A stretch of DNA of 30,212 nt from DAOMOP01 sp035444405 (GTDB lineage Bacteria; Pseudomonadota; Gammaproteobacteria; Burkholderiales; Rhodocyclaceae): the NCBI GenBank assembly GCA_035444405.1, contig DAOMOP010000028.1, forward strand, positions 1 through 30,212. The letters run 5' to 3'. Each line of letters opens with the position of its first letter. Within the stretch, counting starts at the first letter, position 1. The notes beneath the pieces were generated by a model that saw only the letters and a program-made list of their open reading frames with translations, had not been told where the DNA came from and did not search any database. This document shows positions 1-8,423 of the stretch, piece after piece. A program made the position numbers and the translations under genes.

Positions 1-318
1 GAGTGGTGCCTGACACTGCCGCTGGCGCAGGCGATCCGCCACCAGCACCCGGGCTTGGCGGTGCTGGAACAGCCGCAGTTCCCCGAGTTCGGGCGCTCTC
101 AGGGCGAGAAGATGCGCGAAGTGGCGCGCTGGCTCGACGGCGTGCTCGCGACGGCGCCGTTCGTCGCCGCCGGACGCTTCACGATTGCCGACATCACCGC
201 ATTCTGCGCGCTCGAGTTCGCGCGCGGCCTGATGAAGTTTCGCCCCGGCGACGAGGGCATGCCCCACTTGCAGGCCTACCGCGACCGCATCGCCGGGCGA
301 CCGAGCGCCGCGATCTGA
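1..318 (+). CDS. Glutathione S-transferase, C-terminal part (5' end outside window)
   Basis: The reading frame is open from base 1 to a TGA at 316-318, giving about 105 residues with no start in the window. The sequence has the look of the all-helical C-terminal domain of cytosolic glutathione S-transferases. It contains the segment FTIADITAFCALEFA, which matches the conserved N-capping box and hydrophobic staple (S/T-x-x-D) of that domain, and it ends in a helix with YRDRIAGRPS. The N-terminal thioredoxin-like glutathione-binding domain lies left of the window, so substrate class cannot be judged. truC follows 89 bases later on the same strand, but nothing shows that the two are functionally linked. 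Confidence 0.85.
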   Translation, partial: EWCLTLPLAQAIRHQHPGLAVLEQPQFPEFGRSQGEKMREVARWLDGVLATAPFVAAGRFTIADITAFCALEFARGLMKFRPGDEGMPHLQAYRDRIAGRPSAAI

Positions 319-407
319 CACGCCGCCATGCCCGAACGCTGCGGCCGGTCCCGAGGCGTGACCCGGCGACTGCGCTGCGCGCCGCTTCGGCCTCGACCGT
401 GCGACCC

Positions 408-1172
408 ATGCTGCGAATTCTCTACCACGATCCCTACCTGATCGCGGTCGACAAGCCCTCCGGGCTGCTCGTCCATCGCTCCGAGCTCGACCGCCACGAG
501 ACGCGTTTCGCGCTGCAGATGCTGCGCGACCAGATCGGCCGGCACGTGTTTCCCGTGCACCGGCTCGACAAGGGCACCTCCGGCGTCCTGGTGTTCGCGC
601 TCGACCGCGACACCGCAGCCTCGCTCGCCACCGCGTTCGAGACGCGCTCGGTCGCCAAGCGCTACCTCGCGGTGGTGCGCGGGCATCCCCCCGAGCACGG
701 CGTGATCGACCATGCCTTGTCACGCCGCTACGACGCCGTCGAAAGCCGCCGCGCGAGCGCGCTCGAGCCCAGTCAGGAGGCGGTGACGCGTTTCACGCGC
801 ATTGCCACCGTCGAGCTGCCCTACCGCGTCGATCGCTACCCGAGCAGCCGCTACGCGCTGCTCGCGCTGTCGCCGCAAAGCGGCCGTCGCCACCAGCTGC
901 GCCGCCACCTGAAGCACGTGTCGCATCCGATCATCGGCGACGCCACCTTCGGCAAGGGCCGCCACAACCGGCTGTTCGCCGAGCTCTTCGGCGTCGGGCG
1001 GCTGCTGCTCGCGTGCACCGGACTACGCTTCGCACACCCGCACAGCGGCGCGCCTCTCGAGCTGGTGTGCGAGCCGGCCGCGGACTTCATGCGCGTCGTC
1101 GAGGCACTCGGCTGGGCGCCCGTGCCGCGGGTGGCGCTCGCCGCCCCCGCCTCGCCGCCCGATGGCGGGTAG
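408..1172 (+). CDS. truC: tRNA pseudouridine(65) synthase TruC
   Basis: This 254-residue protein belongs to the RluA family of pseudouridine synthases, which isomerise uridine in RNA. The N-terminus (MLRILYHDPYLIAVDKPSG) and the VHRS segment at 22-25 resemble E. coli TruC, which modifies U65 of tRNA(Ile) and tRNA(Asp). The catalytic motif HRLDKGTSG occupies residues 51-59 with Asp54 as the nucleophile. A later GRRHQLRRHL segment matches the family RRHQLR motif. The length is close to the 260 residues usual for TruC, and no S4 domain is present. The frame is open upstream to base 3, but the homologous N-terminus begins at this ATG. The C-terminal 15 residues are Ala/Pro-rich and probably disordered. 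Another RluA paralogue is possible but less likely. Confidence 0.88.
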   Translation: MLRILYHDPYLIAVDKPSGLLVHRSELDRHETRFALQMLRDQIGRHVFPVHRLDKGTSGVLVFALDRDTAASLATAFETRSVAKRYLAVVRGHPPEHGVIDHALSRRYDAVESRRASALEPSQEAVTRFTRIATVELPYRVDRYPSSRYALLALSPQSGRRHQLRRHLKHVSHPIIGDATFGKGRHNRLFAELFGVGRLLLACTGLRFAHPHSGAPLELVCEPAADFMRVVEALGWAPVPRVALAAPASPPDGG

Positions 1173-1240
1173 CGCGCTTTCGATCGGCGCCGATTCGTAG
1201 CACAATGGTCGGCCCGAACAATCAGTCCCGGCTGCACGCA

Positions 1241-2317
1241 ATGAGTCCCCTCCTCCAGGTACGCGCCCAGGGCCAGCAGATCTGGCTCGACAACCTCTCC
1301 CGCACGCTGCTCAACGACGGCCATCTCGCACGCCTGATCGACGACGATGGTGTCGCCGGCGTCACCACCAATCCGTCGATCTTCCACAAGGCGATTGCCG
1401 ACGGGCGCTACTACGAGGACGATCTCGCCGCCCTGCGCGCCGTGCCTCTGGACGCGGAGAGGCGCTATGAACGCCTGGTGATTCCCGACGTGCAGCGCGC
1501 CTGCGACCTGCTCGAGCCGACCTACGAACAGAGCGCCGGTCGCGCCGGCTACGTGAGCCTCGAGGTTTCGCCGGAACTGGCCCACGACGCGGACGCGACC
1601 GTCGCTGCCGGGCTGCGCCTGCACGATGCGGTCGGGCGCGACAATCTCCTCGTCAAGGTGCCTGCCACGACGGCGGGCCTGCAGGCCATCGAGCAGTTGA
1701 TCGCCCACGGCGTCAGCGTCAACGTCACGCTGATGTTCTCGCTCGCCCATGCCGATGCGGTCGCCGAGGCCTATTTGCGCGGCCTTCAGGCCCTGCACGC
1801 GGACGGTGGCGACCTTGCTGCGGTCACGTCGGTCGCGAGCCTGTTCCTGAGCCGGGTCGATACGCTGGTCGACCGCCAGCTCGACGAACATGGCGACGCA
1901 GCGCGAAGCTTGCAGGGCAAGACGGCCGTCTCGATGGCGAAGCTGGCCTACCAGCGCTACCTCGAACGCATCGAAGCGCCCGGCTTCGAAGCGCTGCGGG
2001 CCCGGGGCGCACGCCCGCAGATGATGCTGTGGGCGAGCACCGGCACCAAGAACCCCGCCTACAGCGACCTGCTCTACGTCGAGCCGCTGATCGGCCCCGA
2101 CACGGTCAATACGCTCCCGGACGCGACGCTCGCGGCGCTGCGCGATCACGGCCAGGTCGCGCGCACGCTGGACACCGGCATCGAAGCGGCACGCGCGCAG
2201 CTTGCCGCTCTGGCCAAGATCGGCATCGATGTCGACGCGGTCGGCGAGCGCCTGCAGAGCGAAGGTCTGGATCAGTTCCGCACGGCTTTCGCCGAGTTGC
2301 TCAAACTCACCGCGTGA
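1241..2317 (+). CDS. tal: Transaldolase
   Basis: This is a 358-residue transaldolase of the pentose phosphate pathway. It transfers a dihydroxyacetone unit from sedoheptulose 7-phosphate to glyceraldehyde 3-phosphate. Conserved landmarks are GQQIWLDNLSR near residues 11-21, VTTNPSIFHKAI at 41-52, YVSLEVSPELAHD at 104-116 and LLVKVPAT around the Schiff-base lysine Lys139. NVTLMFS and WASTGTKNPAYSD follow. The length and order fit the longer transaldolases often paired with glucose-6-phosphate isomerase. I chose the ATG at 1241 because MSPLLQ-type N-termini are usual in this group. An in-frame ATG at 1205 would add 12 residues, and neither has a strong Shine-Dalgarno site. It converges on cheA. 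Confidence 0.93.
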   Translation: MSPLLQVRAQGQQIWLDNLSRTLLNDGHLARLIDDDGVAGVTTNPSIFHKAIADGRYYEDDLAALRAVPLDAERRYERLVIPDVQRACDLLEPTYEQSAGRAGYVSLEVSPELAHDADATVAAGLRLHDAVGRDNLLVKVPATTAGLQAIEQLIAHGVSVNVTLMFSLAHADAVAEAYLRGLQALHADGGDLAAVTSVASLFLSRVDTLVDRQLDEHGDAARSLQGKTAVSMAKLAYQRYLERIEAPGFEALRARGARPQMMLWASTGTKNPAYSDLLYVEPLIGPDTVNTLPDATLAALRDHGQVARTLDTGIEAARAQLAALAKIGIDVDAVGERLQSEGLDQFRTAFAELLKLTA

Positions 2318-2351
2318 GCGCGGCGCGGCTCCGCCCAAGACGGCGCCGCGC
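2318..2351. repeat. GC-rich inverted repeat between tal and cheA
   Basis: GCGCGGCGC (2318-2326) is repeated in inverse orientation as GCGCCGCGC (2343-2351) with a 16-base loop, directly after the tal stop codon. It lies between two converging genes and could fold as a transcript-end hairpin. No T-run follows on either strand, so it is not a canonical intrinsic terminator. The rest of the gap to 2427 is GC-rich with further short dyads. Confidence 0.4.
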
Positions 2352-2427
2352 AATCCTCGGCGGGCGGCTGCAGCCGAATCGCCCGCAGCCGCGGGCTGCA
2401 CCCGGCGTCCACGACGGCGCTACCGCA

Positions 2428-4332
2428 TCAGGCCGTCAGCGCGGCCGCTTCGTTGCGGATCAGCGCCCGCCGGGTGACGCCGCGCTGCTCGCCGGCATTG
2501 CCGAGCAGCTCCTTCATGTCGAGGATCAGCACGATCTGGCCGTTGGCGAGCGTCGTGACGCCGGCAACGCCCTTGGGGCGGAAGTCGTCGAGCGACTTGA
2601 TCACGGCATCCTCACGGCCGGCGAAGGTGTCCACCGCGAGAATGAACGACAGCTCGGCCGCCTGCATCAGCACGCCATACTGCGGCGTGCGCTCGAGGGG
2701 CCAGCCGAGCAGCCCGGCGAGCGGCAGCACCGGCAGCACTTCGCCGCGAATCACCATCGTCGCGCGGCCGCCGACTTCCTGAATCGCATCCGCGCTGATC
2801 GGCAGGATCTCGCGCACCATCGACAGCGGCACCGCAAACGGCTGTTCGCCGAGCCGCACCAGCAGCACCGGCAGGATCGCCAGCGTCAGCGGCAGGCTGA
2901 TCACGAAGGTCGTGCCCTTGTTGGGCTGCGAGCGGATGTCGATGCTGCCGTTGAGCTTCTGGATGTTGGTGCGCACGACGTCCATGCCGACGCCGCGACC
3001 GGACACGTCCGAGATCTGGGCGGCCATCGAGAAACCCGGCAGGAACACCAGGTTGTAGCTCTGGCGCTCGTCCATCGAGTTCGCCTCTTCGTCGGTGATC
3101 AGCCCGCGCTCCACCGCCTTCGCGCGCAGGCGCTCGGCATTCATGCCGCGCCCGTCGTCGGCCACGGTGATGACGATGTGATCGCCTTCCTGCTGCGCCT
3201 CGAGACGTACCTCGGACTTTGCCGGCTTGCCGCAGGCGAGCCGTTCGGCCGGATCCTCGACGCCGTGGTCGACGGCGTTGCGGATCAGGTGGATGATCGG
3301 ATCGCCGAGATCCTCGATCATCGTCTTGTCGATCTCGGTGTCCTCGCCCTTGAGCACGAGCTCGACGTCCTTGCCGAGGTTGCGCGCGAGGTCGCGCGCG
3401 ATGCGCGGATACTTCTGGAATAGCCGGCCGATCGGCTGCATGCGCGTCTTCATGACGGCGTTCTGCAGATCGGAGACCAGCAGATCGAGCTGGCTCACCG
3501 CCAGATCGAGCGCATGCAGCGTCTCGCTGTCGTTGCGGCCGCTCAGGATCTCGCTGCGCAGCGCATTCAGACGATTCTTGGTCAGGCCGATCTCGCCCGA
3601 CAGGTTCAGCACCTGGTCGAGGCGCGCGGTGTCGACGCGGATCGAGGTGTCGCGCTGACGCTCGAGCTCGCGCCGCCCGGTCGGCCCGCTCGCGCCGGGC
3701 CGGTCGGTCGCGCGGCGCCCCAGCGCATCGGTGATCACCTGCTCGGCGCTCTTGCGCGCGACGACCGGGGCAGCCTGCGGCGGCGCCTTGGGCTCGACTT
3801 GCTCGATCACCTTGGTCGGCACCGGCAATCCGGCGGCGACGTGATGCAGGAGCTCCCAATCGGGCTCCCCCGCCGCCTTCGCCGGCGACGCAGTGGCGGC
3901 GGGCGCGGCCGCAGCTGCGCCCGCCGCGCCGCCCACGAGCTCGCCTGCGATCGCGCTCTTCAGCCGGCCGATCAAGGAATCGTCGGCCGCCGGCGGCTGG
4001 GCGGCCTGTTCCAGCGAGCCGAACATCGTGCGCACGGTCGCGGTCGCCTCCATGATCACATCCATCACTTCGGGCTGCAGCTCGAGCTCGCCGTTGCGCA
4101 GCTTGTCGAACAGGTTCTCGGTCAGGTGGCACAGCGTCACGAGCTCGGTGGCGTTGAGAAAGCCGGCACCGCCCTTGATGGTGTGGAAACCGCGGAAGAT
4201 TTCGTTCAGCAGGCCGCGGTCCCCCGGCGCCCGTTCGAGATCGACCAGCTTGTTATCGACGCCCGAGAGCAGGTCCCCGGCCTCGATCAGGAAATCCTGG
4301 AGGAGATCTTCCATTCCGGCGAAATCACTCAT
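2428..4332 (-). CDS. cheA: Chemotaxis histidine kinase CheA, without an evident P2 domain
   Basis: This 634-residue CheA phosphorylates CheY and CheB in response to chemoreceptors. Domains in order are P1/Hpt (about 1-110, phosphoacceptor His50 in FHTIKGGAGFL), an Ala/Pro-rich linker (about 115-228), the P3 dimerisation domain (229-300), the P4 ATPase (300-485) and the P5 CheW-like domain (about 487-620). In P4 the N box is HLIRNAVDHGVEDP, G1 is ADDGRGMN and G2 is SGRGVGMDVV. The linker shows no recognisable CheY-binding P2 domain, which E. coli CheA has. The gene is the last of the minus-strand che operon, 97 bases after cheZ. Placing cheA at the end of the operon, rather than next to motAB, is unusual compared with the enteric order. 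Confidence 0.95.
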   Translation of the reverse strand: MSDFAGMEDLLQDFLIEAGDLLSGVDNKLVDLERAPGDRGLLNEIFRGFHTIKGGAGFLNATELVTLCHLTENLFDKLRNGELELQPEVMDVIMEATATVRTMFGSLEQAAQPPAADDSLIGRLKSAIAGELVGGAAGAAAAAPAATASPAKAAGEPDWELLHHVAAGLPVPTKVIEQVEPKAPPQAAPVVARKSAEQVITDALGRRATDRPGASGPTGRRELERQRDTSIRVDTARLDQVLNLSGEIGLTKNRLNALRSEILSGRNDSETLHALDLAVSQLDLLVSDLQNAVMKTRMQPIGRLFQKYPRIARDLARNLGKDVELVLKGEDTEIDKTMIEDLGDPIIHLIRNAVDHGVEDPAERLACGKPAKSEVRLEAQQEGDHIVITVADDGRGMNAERLRAKAVERGLITDEEANSMDERQSYNLVFLPGFSMAAQISDVSGRGVGMDVVRTNIQKLNGSIDIRSQPNKGTTFVISLPLTLAILPVLLVRLGEQPFAVPLSMVREILPISADAIQEVGGRATMVIRGEVLPVLPLAGLLGWPLERTPQYGVLMQAAELSFILAVDTFAGREDAVIKSLDDFRPKGVAGVTTLANGQIVLILDMKELLGNAGEQRGVTRRALIRNEAAALTA

Positions 4333-4429
4333 GTTCTTCTCGCTTTCCTATACGTTTCTGGTCTTGCCCGCGTTGCCGCGCGCACTGCGCGACCCACCCG
4401 ATCGCATTCGCACGGAGCCTGGCAGCCGC

Positions 4430-5320
4430 TCAGAATCCGAGGCTGTCGAGCAGATCGTCGACCTGCTCCTGCGAGGTGACGATGTCGTCGCGCCCGCTCG
4501 TGCTCACCACCGGACCGTTCATGAGCCCGCCGCCGGCCTTCTGGACGCGCTTGTCGGCCGGCGTGACCTCGAGCAGGATCTGCAGCAGCTCGGTTTCGAG
4601 CGTTTGCGCAAGATCGACCACCTTTTTGATGACCTGCCCGGTGAGATCCTGGAAATCCTGGGCCATCATGATTTCCATCAACTGCTCGTTGGTCGCCTGG
4701 CCGTTGGTCCTGACACGGCCGAGAAACTGCCTGGTCTGGCCGGCGAGCGCCTTGAATTCGTCGACGGACAGCTGATTGGCGAACAGCTTGTCCCATTTGT
4801 CCTCGAGCTCGCCGGCGCCGGCGAGCATGCTGTCCTGCAGCGGCTTGGCGATGTCGGTCGCATTGAGCACGCGGCTGGCGGCCTGCTCGGTCATCACGGC
4901 GATGTAGTTGAGCCGCTGGCGTGCATCCGGAATCGCCTGCACCGCCTCGTTGAGGACGTCATCGCGGCCGAGCGCACGCAGCGTGTCGTGCACCTGGCGG
5001 GTCATCTGGCCGATGCGGTTGAAAACGTTCTCGGAGGTCGTCGCGGCGGACGCCGCACCATCGCCGACCGCTGCGGCGTGCACGACGGGTGTGGCCGCCG
5101 CGGGCGGCTTCCCGCCGCCGTGGTCGAACTCCGAGGCGATCTGGTCGAACAAGGCCTGCAGCGCGTCGTCGTCGCCGTCGGCGCCGTCGCCGTTGTCGGC
5201 GACGACGGCGACCGGGGCCGGCTCGGCCCGCGGTGCCTGGGCGCCCGATGCGATGCTGTCAAACAAGGCCTGGAGATCCTCGGAATCCCCGCTTTCATCG
5301 ATTCTCTGCTTCTTCGTCAT
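4430..5320 (-). CDS. cheZ: CheY-phosphate phosphatase CheZ with an extended N-terminus
   Basis: CheZ dephosphorylates CheY-P and so ends the tumble signal. The active-site helix MMAQDFQDLTGQVIKK is intact and carries the catalytic Gln and the Asp that corresponds to E. coli Asp143. The C-terminal tail ends in VDDLLDSLGF, the amphipathic CheY-docking helix. At 296 residues it is longer than the 214 of E. coli CheZ. The extra N-terminal region has two copies of an LQALFD-x-IAS peptide (residues 16-25 and 54-63), each preceded by acidic residues and separated by a low-complexity Ala/Asp linker. It follows cheY closely in the operon (49 bases), as expected for partners acting on each other. Confidence 0.95.
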   Translation of the reverse strand: MTKKQRIDESGDSEDLQALFDSIASGAQAPRAEPAPVAVVADNGDGADGDDDALQALFDQIASEFDHGGGKPPAAATPVVHAAAVGDGAASAATTSENVFNRIGQMTRQVHDTLRALGRDDVLNEAVQAIPDARQRLNYIAVMTEQAASRVLNATDIAKPLQDSMLAGAGELEDKWDKLFANQLSVDEFKALAGQTRQFLGRVRTNGQATNEQLMEIMMAQDFQDLTGQVIKKVVDLAQTLETELLQILLEVTPADKRVQKAGGGLMNGPVVSTSGRDDIVTSQEQVDDLLDSLGF

Positions 5321-5368
5321 TGCTTACGCTCCTGCTCGATCGCGTTATCGACGCACACCGGCGATCGA

Positions 5369-5758
5369 TCACTTGCCCAGCTTCTCGAACACCTTCTGCA
5401 GCTTCTCGGCCAGCGTGGCGGCCGTAAACGGCTTGACCACGTAGCCGCTCGCGCCGGCCTGCGCCGCCGCAATGATGTTTTCCTTCTTCGCCTCCGCGGT
5501 GACCATCAGCACCGGCAGATGCCGCAGCTGCGGCGACTGGCGGATGCGCTGCAACAGCGTCAGCCCGTCCATGTTGGGCATGTTCCAGTCGGTGACGACG
5601 AAGTCGAAACCGCCGGCCTCGAGCTTCTGCAGGGCGACCGCACCGTCCTCGGCCTCATCGACATTGGTGAAGCCGAGCTCCTTGAGCAGATTGCGCACGA
5701 TGCGCCGCATCGTCGAAAAGTCATCGACGACGAGAAACTTCATTTTCGGGTCTGGCAT
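5369..5758 (-). CDS. cheY: Chemotaxis response regulator CheY
   Basis: This 129-residue single-domain receiver binds the flagellar switch when phosphorylated. With the ATG at 5758, residue numbers coincide with E. coli CheY: acidic pocket Asp12-Asp13, phosphoacceptor Asp57 (VVTDWNMPNMDG), Thr87, Tyr106 and Lys109 (YVVKPF). This register, together with GGAGA placed 6 bases before the ATG, supports the start over the internal Met6. The frame is open far upstream on the minus strand, but that part is out-of-frame shadow of cheV. It sits between cheV and cheZ in the operon. Confidence 0.97.
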   Translation of the reverse strand: MPDPKMKFLVVDDFSTMRRIVRNLLKELGFTNVDEAEDGAVALQKLEAGGFDFVVTDWNMPNMDGLTLLQRIRQSPQLRHLPVLMVTAEAKKENIIAAAQAGASGYVVKPFTAATLAEKLQKVFEKLGK

Positions 5759-5796
5759 TCTGTTCTCCGTAATTACCTGACGGCCAGGCTCATCCG

Positions 5797-6747
5797 TCAG
5801 CGCCCCCTGAGGAGCAGGGGTCGCAATGTTTCGGCCAGCACGTCGCCGTCGAATTTTGCCACGTAGGCATCGACACCCACCTGCTTGCCCATGGCGCGAT
5901 TGGCTTCCGACGACAGTGACGAATGCATGACGACGGGAATGCCCTCGAAGCGCCCGTCGGACTTGATCTTGCGGGTCAGCACGTAGCCATCCATCTCGGG
6001 CATCTCGGCATCGACCAGGATCACGTCGACCTCCTCGCTGACATGCTGGCCGATGTTGCGTGCATGGGTCGCCATGCCGTCGAGCCGGCTCCAGGCCTCG
6101 GCGCCATTGACGGCGTACTTGTGCTTGACGCCGAGCTTGTCGAGCACTTCGGTGATCTTGCGCCGCGCAACCGCGGAGTCGTCGACGAAAAACACGTTCA
6201 GCTCGTGTCCGCCGGCGATCGGCGGAATGGCCCCGACGATTGCATCGCCGAAAGTGTTGGCGAGAACCGTCTCGACATCGAGAATCGACACCAGCTTGCC
6301 GTCGGGCAGCTCGGTGATGGCGGTGATGTAGCCGTTGGCGCTGCTCGAGACGTTGTCGGGTGCGCGCACCCGATCCCACTCCACTCGCACGATGCGGTCG
6401 ACCCCCTCGACGAGGAAGCCGAGCGTGCGCTTGCTGTACTCGGTAACCATCATCGAGCCGCCCAGCTTGTCGCCGGGTTGGGACAATCCGAGGATCTTCG
6501 CCAGTGACAGCACCGGGATCACGTTGCCGCGCAGCGAGATCAGCCCCTCGACGCCCTTGGGCATGTTCGGCGCCCGGGTGATGAACGGGGTATCCGACAC
6601 CTCGCGCACCTTGAAGACGTTGATGCCGAAATTTTCGCCGGTGCCGAGCGAAAACAGCAGGATCTCCATGCGGTTCGAGCCAGCCAGACCAGTGCGCGCA
6701 TCGACGGATTCGAGCAGGGCGTTCTCACGAGCATTCACGATTGCCAT
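5797..6747 (-). CDS. cheV: Chemotaxis coupling protein CheV (copy 1)
   Basis: CheV joins a CheW-like coupling domain to a receiver domain, so it links receptors to CheA and can be phosphorylated by it. The CheW-like part spans about residues 20-165 (LFSLGTGENFGINVFKVREV, then GVEGLISLRGNVIPV). The receiver spans about 188-310, with VFFVDDSAVARR, phosphoacceptor Asp in ILVDAEMPEMDG and a terminal VAKF lysine. The ATG at 6747 has GAGAG 7 bases upstream and gives 316 residues. An ATG at 6753 would add two residues but places the ribosome site almost on the start. It starts 11 bases after the stop of a second cheV. Confidence 0.94.
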   Translation of the reverse strand: MAIVNARENALLESVDARTGLAGSNRMEILLFSLGTGENFGINVFKVREVSDTPFITRAPNMPKGVEGLISLRGNVIPVLSLAKILGLSQPGDKLGGSMMVTEYSKRTLGFLVEGVDRIVRVEWDRVRAPDNVSSSANGYITAITELPDGKLVSILDVETVLANTFGDAIVGAIPPIAGGHELNVFFVDDSAVARRKITEVLDKLGVKHKYAVNGAEAWSRLDGMATHARNIGQHVSEEVDVILVDAEMPEMDGYVLTRKIKSDGRFEGIPVVMHSSLSSEANRAMGKQVGVDAYVAKFDGDVLAETLRPLLLRGR

Positions 6748-6757
6748 GGTCATTCTC

Positions 6758-7726
6758 TCAAGGATTCTGCGCGGCTTCGGCGCCGGGCTTGATCAGCCGG
6801 CGCAAGGTCTCGGCGAGCCGCTGCGGTTCGAACTTGGGCACGTATTCGTCGACGCCGACGGATTTTCCGAGCTGCTGGTTCGACATCCCCGACAGTGACG
6901 AATGCATGATCACCGGGATGCCGCCGAAGCGGCTGTCGGACTTGATCGACTTGGTCAGGATGTAGCCGTCCATCTCGGGCATCTCGACGTCGGTCAATAC
7001 GAGACAGACCAGATCCTTGACGTCGCGATGCATGGCCTGCGCGTGACGGGCGATCTTCTGCAGCTCCTCCCAGGCCATGCGGCCGTTGATCGCGCCCTGA
7101 TAAGGCACGCCGAGAATGTCGAGGGTGCGCTCGATCTGCCGCCGTGCGACCGACGAATCGTCGGCGAACACCACCATGCGATCCTCGTCGGCAATCGGTG
7201 CGATGCCCTTGAAGAGAAACTCCTCGTCGTAGCGGGTGGTTTCGGACAGCACTTTCTCGACGTCGAGCATCATCACCAGGCGGTTCTCGGGCAGTTCGGT
7301 CACCGCGGTCACGAGCCCGCCCATCTTGGCCGTCAGCATCTCGGGCGGGACGCGCATCTGCGACCAGTCGAGCCGCAGAATCGTGTCGACCGCCTCGACC
7401 AGGAATCCCTGCGTGTGGCCGTTGTACTCGGTCACGATCATGATGTTGCGTGCGGTACCGGAGTTGATGCCGACGTATTTGGCCAGGTCCACGACCGGCA
7501 CCAGCGCCCCGCGCAGGCTGACCATGCCTTCGACACATTCGGGCATTTCGGGCGCCGCCGTGATCTCGGGCGTGCGCATGACCTCCCTGACCTTGAAAAC
7601 GTTGATGCCGAAAGTCTCCTTGCGCCCGGTACGCTGATCGACGCCCAGCGAAAACAGCAGGATTTCGAGCTTGTTGGTACCGGCGAGGCGCGTTCGCGCC
7701 TCGATGTTGCTGAAGAGATCGGACAT
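6758..7726 (-). CDS. cheV: Chemotaxis coupling protein CheV (copy 2)
   Basis: This second CheV of 322 residues has the same order: a CheW-like domain (LEILLFSLGVDQ, TFGINVFKVREVM, GMVSLRGALVPVVDLAKY) followed by a receiver (MVVFADDSSVARRQ, LTDVEMPEMDGY, VPKF). The phosphoacceptor Asp and the terminal Lys are both kept. It differs clearly from copy 1, so the pair is an old tandem duplication or two separately specialised paralogues. The ATG at 7726 is preceded by GGAGA at a good distance. An upstream in-frame start at 7765 is less likely. With no separate CheW in the window, the two CheV proteins are candidates for the coupling role, though a cheW elsewhere cannot be excluded. Confidence 0.94.
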   Translation of the reverse strand: MSDLFSNIEARTRLAGTNKLEILLFSLGVDQRTGRKETFGINVFKVREVMRTPEITAAPEMPECVEGMVSLRGALVPVVDLAKYVGINSGTARNIMIVTEYNGHTQGFLVEAVDTILRLDWSQMRVPPEMLTAKMGGLVTAVTELPENRLVMMLDVEKVLSETTRYDEEFLFKGIAPIADEDRMVVFADDSSVARRQIERTLDILGVPYQGAINGRMAWEELQKIARHAQAMHRDVKDLVCLVLTDVEMPEMDGYILTKSIKSDSRFGGIPVIMHSSLSGMSNQQLGKSVGVDEYVPKFEPQRLAETLRRLIKPGAEAAQNP

Positions 7727-7798
7727 TGCATTCTCCGCATGTTGCGGTTGTATGGACGAAGACACCAGTTACCCTATCGGCGCGCGCGCCGGCATTCT

Positions 7799-8419
7799 TT
7801 AGCCCGCCGCCTCGCAAGCCGAAAGTCCGAGCCGCCGGAGCACATGCGCGGCAATACGATCGAGCGCGACGACCTCGCACGCGGCACCGATCGCGGCGGC
7901 CTCGCGCGGCATGCCGTACACGACGCAGCTGTCCTGGTCCTGCGCGATCGTCCACGCACCCTGGCGGCGCATCTGCAGCAGGCCGTCGGCACCGTCCTTG
8001 CCCATGCCGGTCAGCAGCACACCGACGGCCGCGGTTCCGCACAGCGCCGCCACCGAGCGAAACAGCACATCCACGGACGGTCGGTGACGATTGACCGGCT
8101 CGTCGTGCAGCAGCCGCGTCTGCAGGCCGGCGCTGGCGCGATGCACGGCCAGATGCGAATGACCCGGTGCGACGTAGGCGCAGCCGCGCTGCAGCGGCTC
8201 GCCGTCGGCAGCCTCCTTGACGGTCAGCGCGCACATGCCGTCGAGCCGGCGCGCGAAGGCCGGCGTGAACATCTCCGGCATGTGCTGCACGATCAGCACC
8301 GGCGGCATGCCGGCCGGCAGTCCCTGCAGCACCACCTTGACCGCCTCGGTGCCACCGGTCGATGCGCCGATGCAGACGAGCTGCGCCGACACGGACGAAA
8401 GCAACGCGGGCCCGGTCAT
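7799..8419 (-). CDS. cheB: CheB methylesterase domain protein lacking the receiver domain
   Basis: CheB removes methyl groups from chemoreceptors and deamidates them. This 206-residue protein holds only the catalytic domain. The triad is visible as Ser20 (CIGASTGGTE), His46 (IVQHMPE) and Asp142 (LLTGMGKDGADG). Full-length CheB is about 350 residues with an N-terminal receiver that blocks the active site until phosphorylated. Here only 13 residues precede the first catalytic strand. No receiver-like sequence occurs upstream, where cheR ends 4 bases before the ATG. Longer in-frame readings into cheR give no receiver. The enzyme may be constitutively active or be controlled by docking. Confidence 0.92.
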   Translation of the reverse strand: MTGPALLSSVSAQLVCIGASTGGTEAVKVVLQGLPAGMPPVLIVQHMPEMFTPAFARRLDGMCALTVKEAADGEPLQRGCAYVAPGHSHLAVHRASAGLQTRLLHDEPVNRHRPSVDVLFRSVAALCGTAAVGVLLTGMGKDGADGLLQMRRQGAWTIAQDQDSCVVYGMPREAAAIGAACEVVALDRIAAHVLRRLGLSACEAAG

Positions 8420-8423
8420 GCGC

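Noticed and set aside
851..2401. Long minus-strand open frame of 516 codons across truC and tal
   Set aside because: It is the antisense shadow of two clear plus-strand enzymes. The translation is Arg/Ala/Gly-rich with no family signature, as expected of GC-rich third-position effects.
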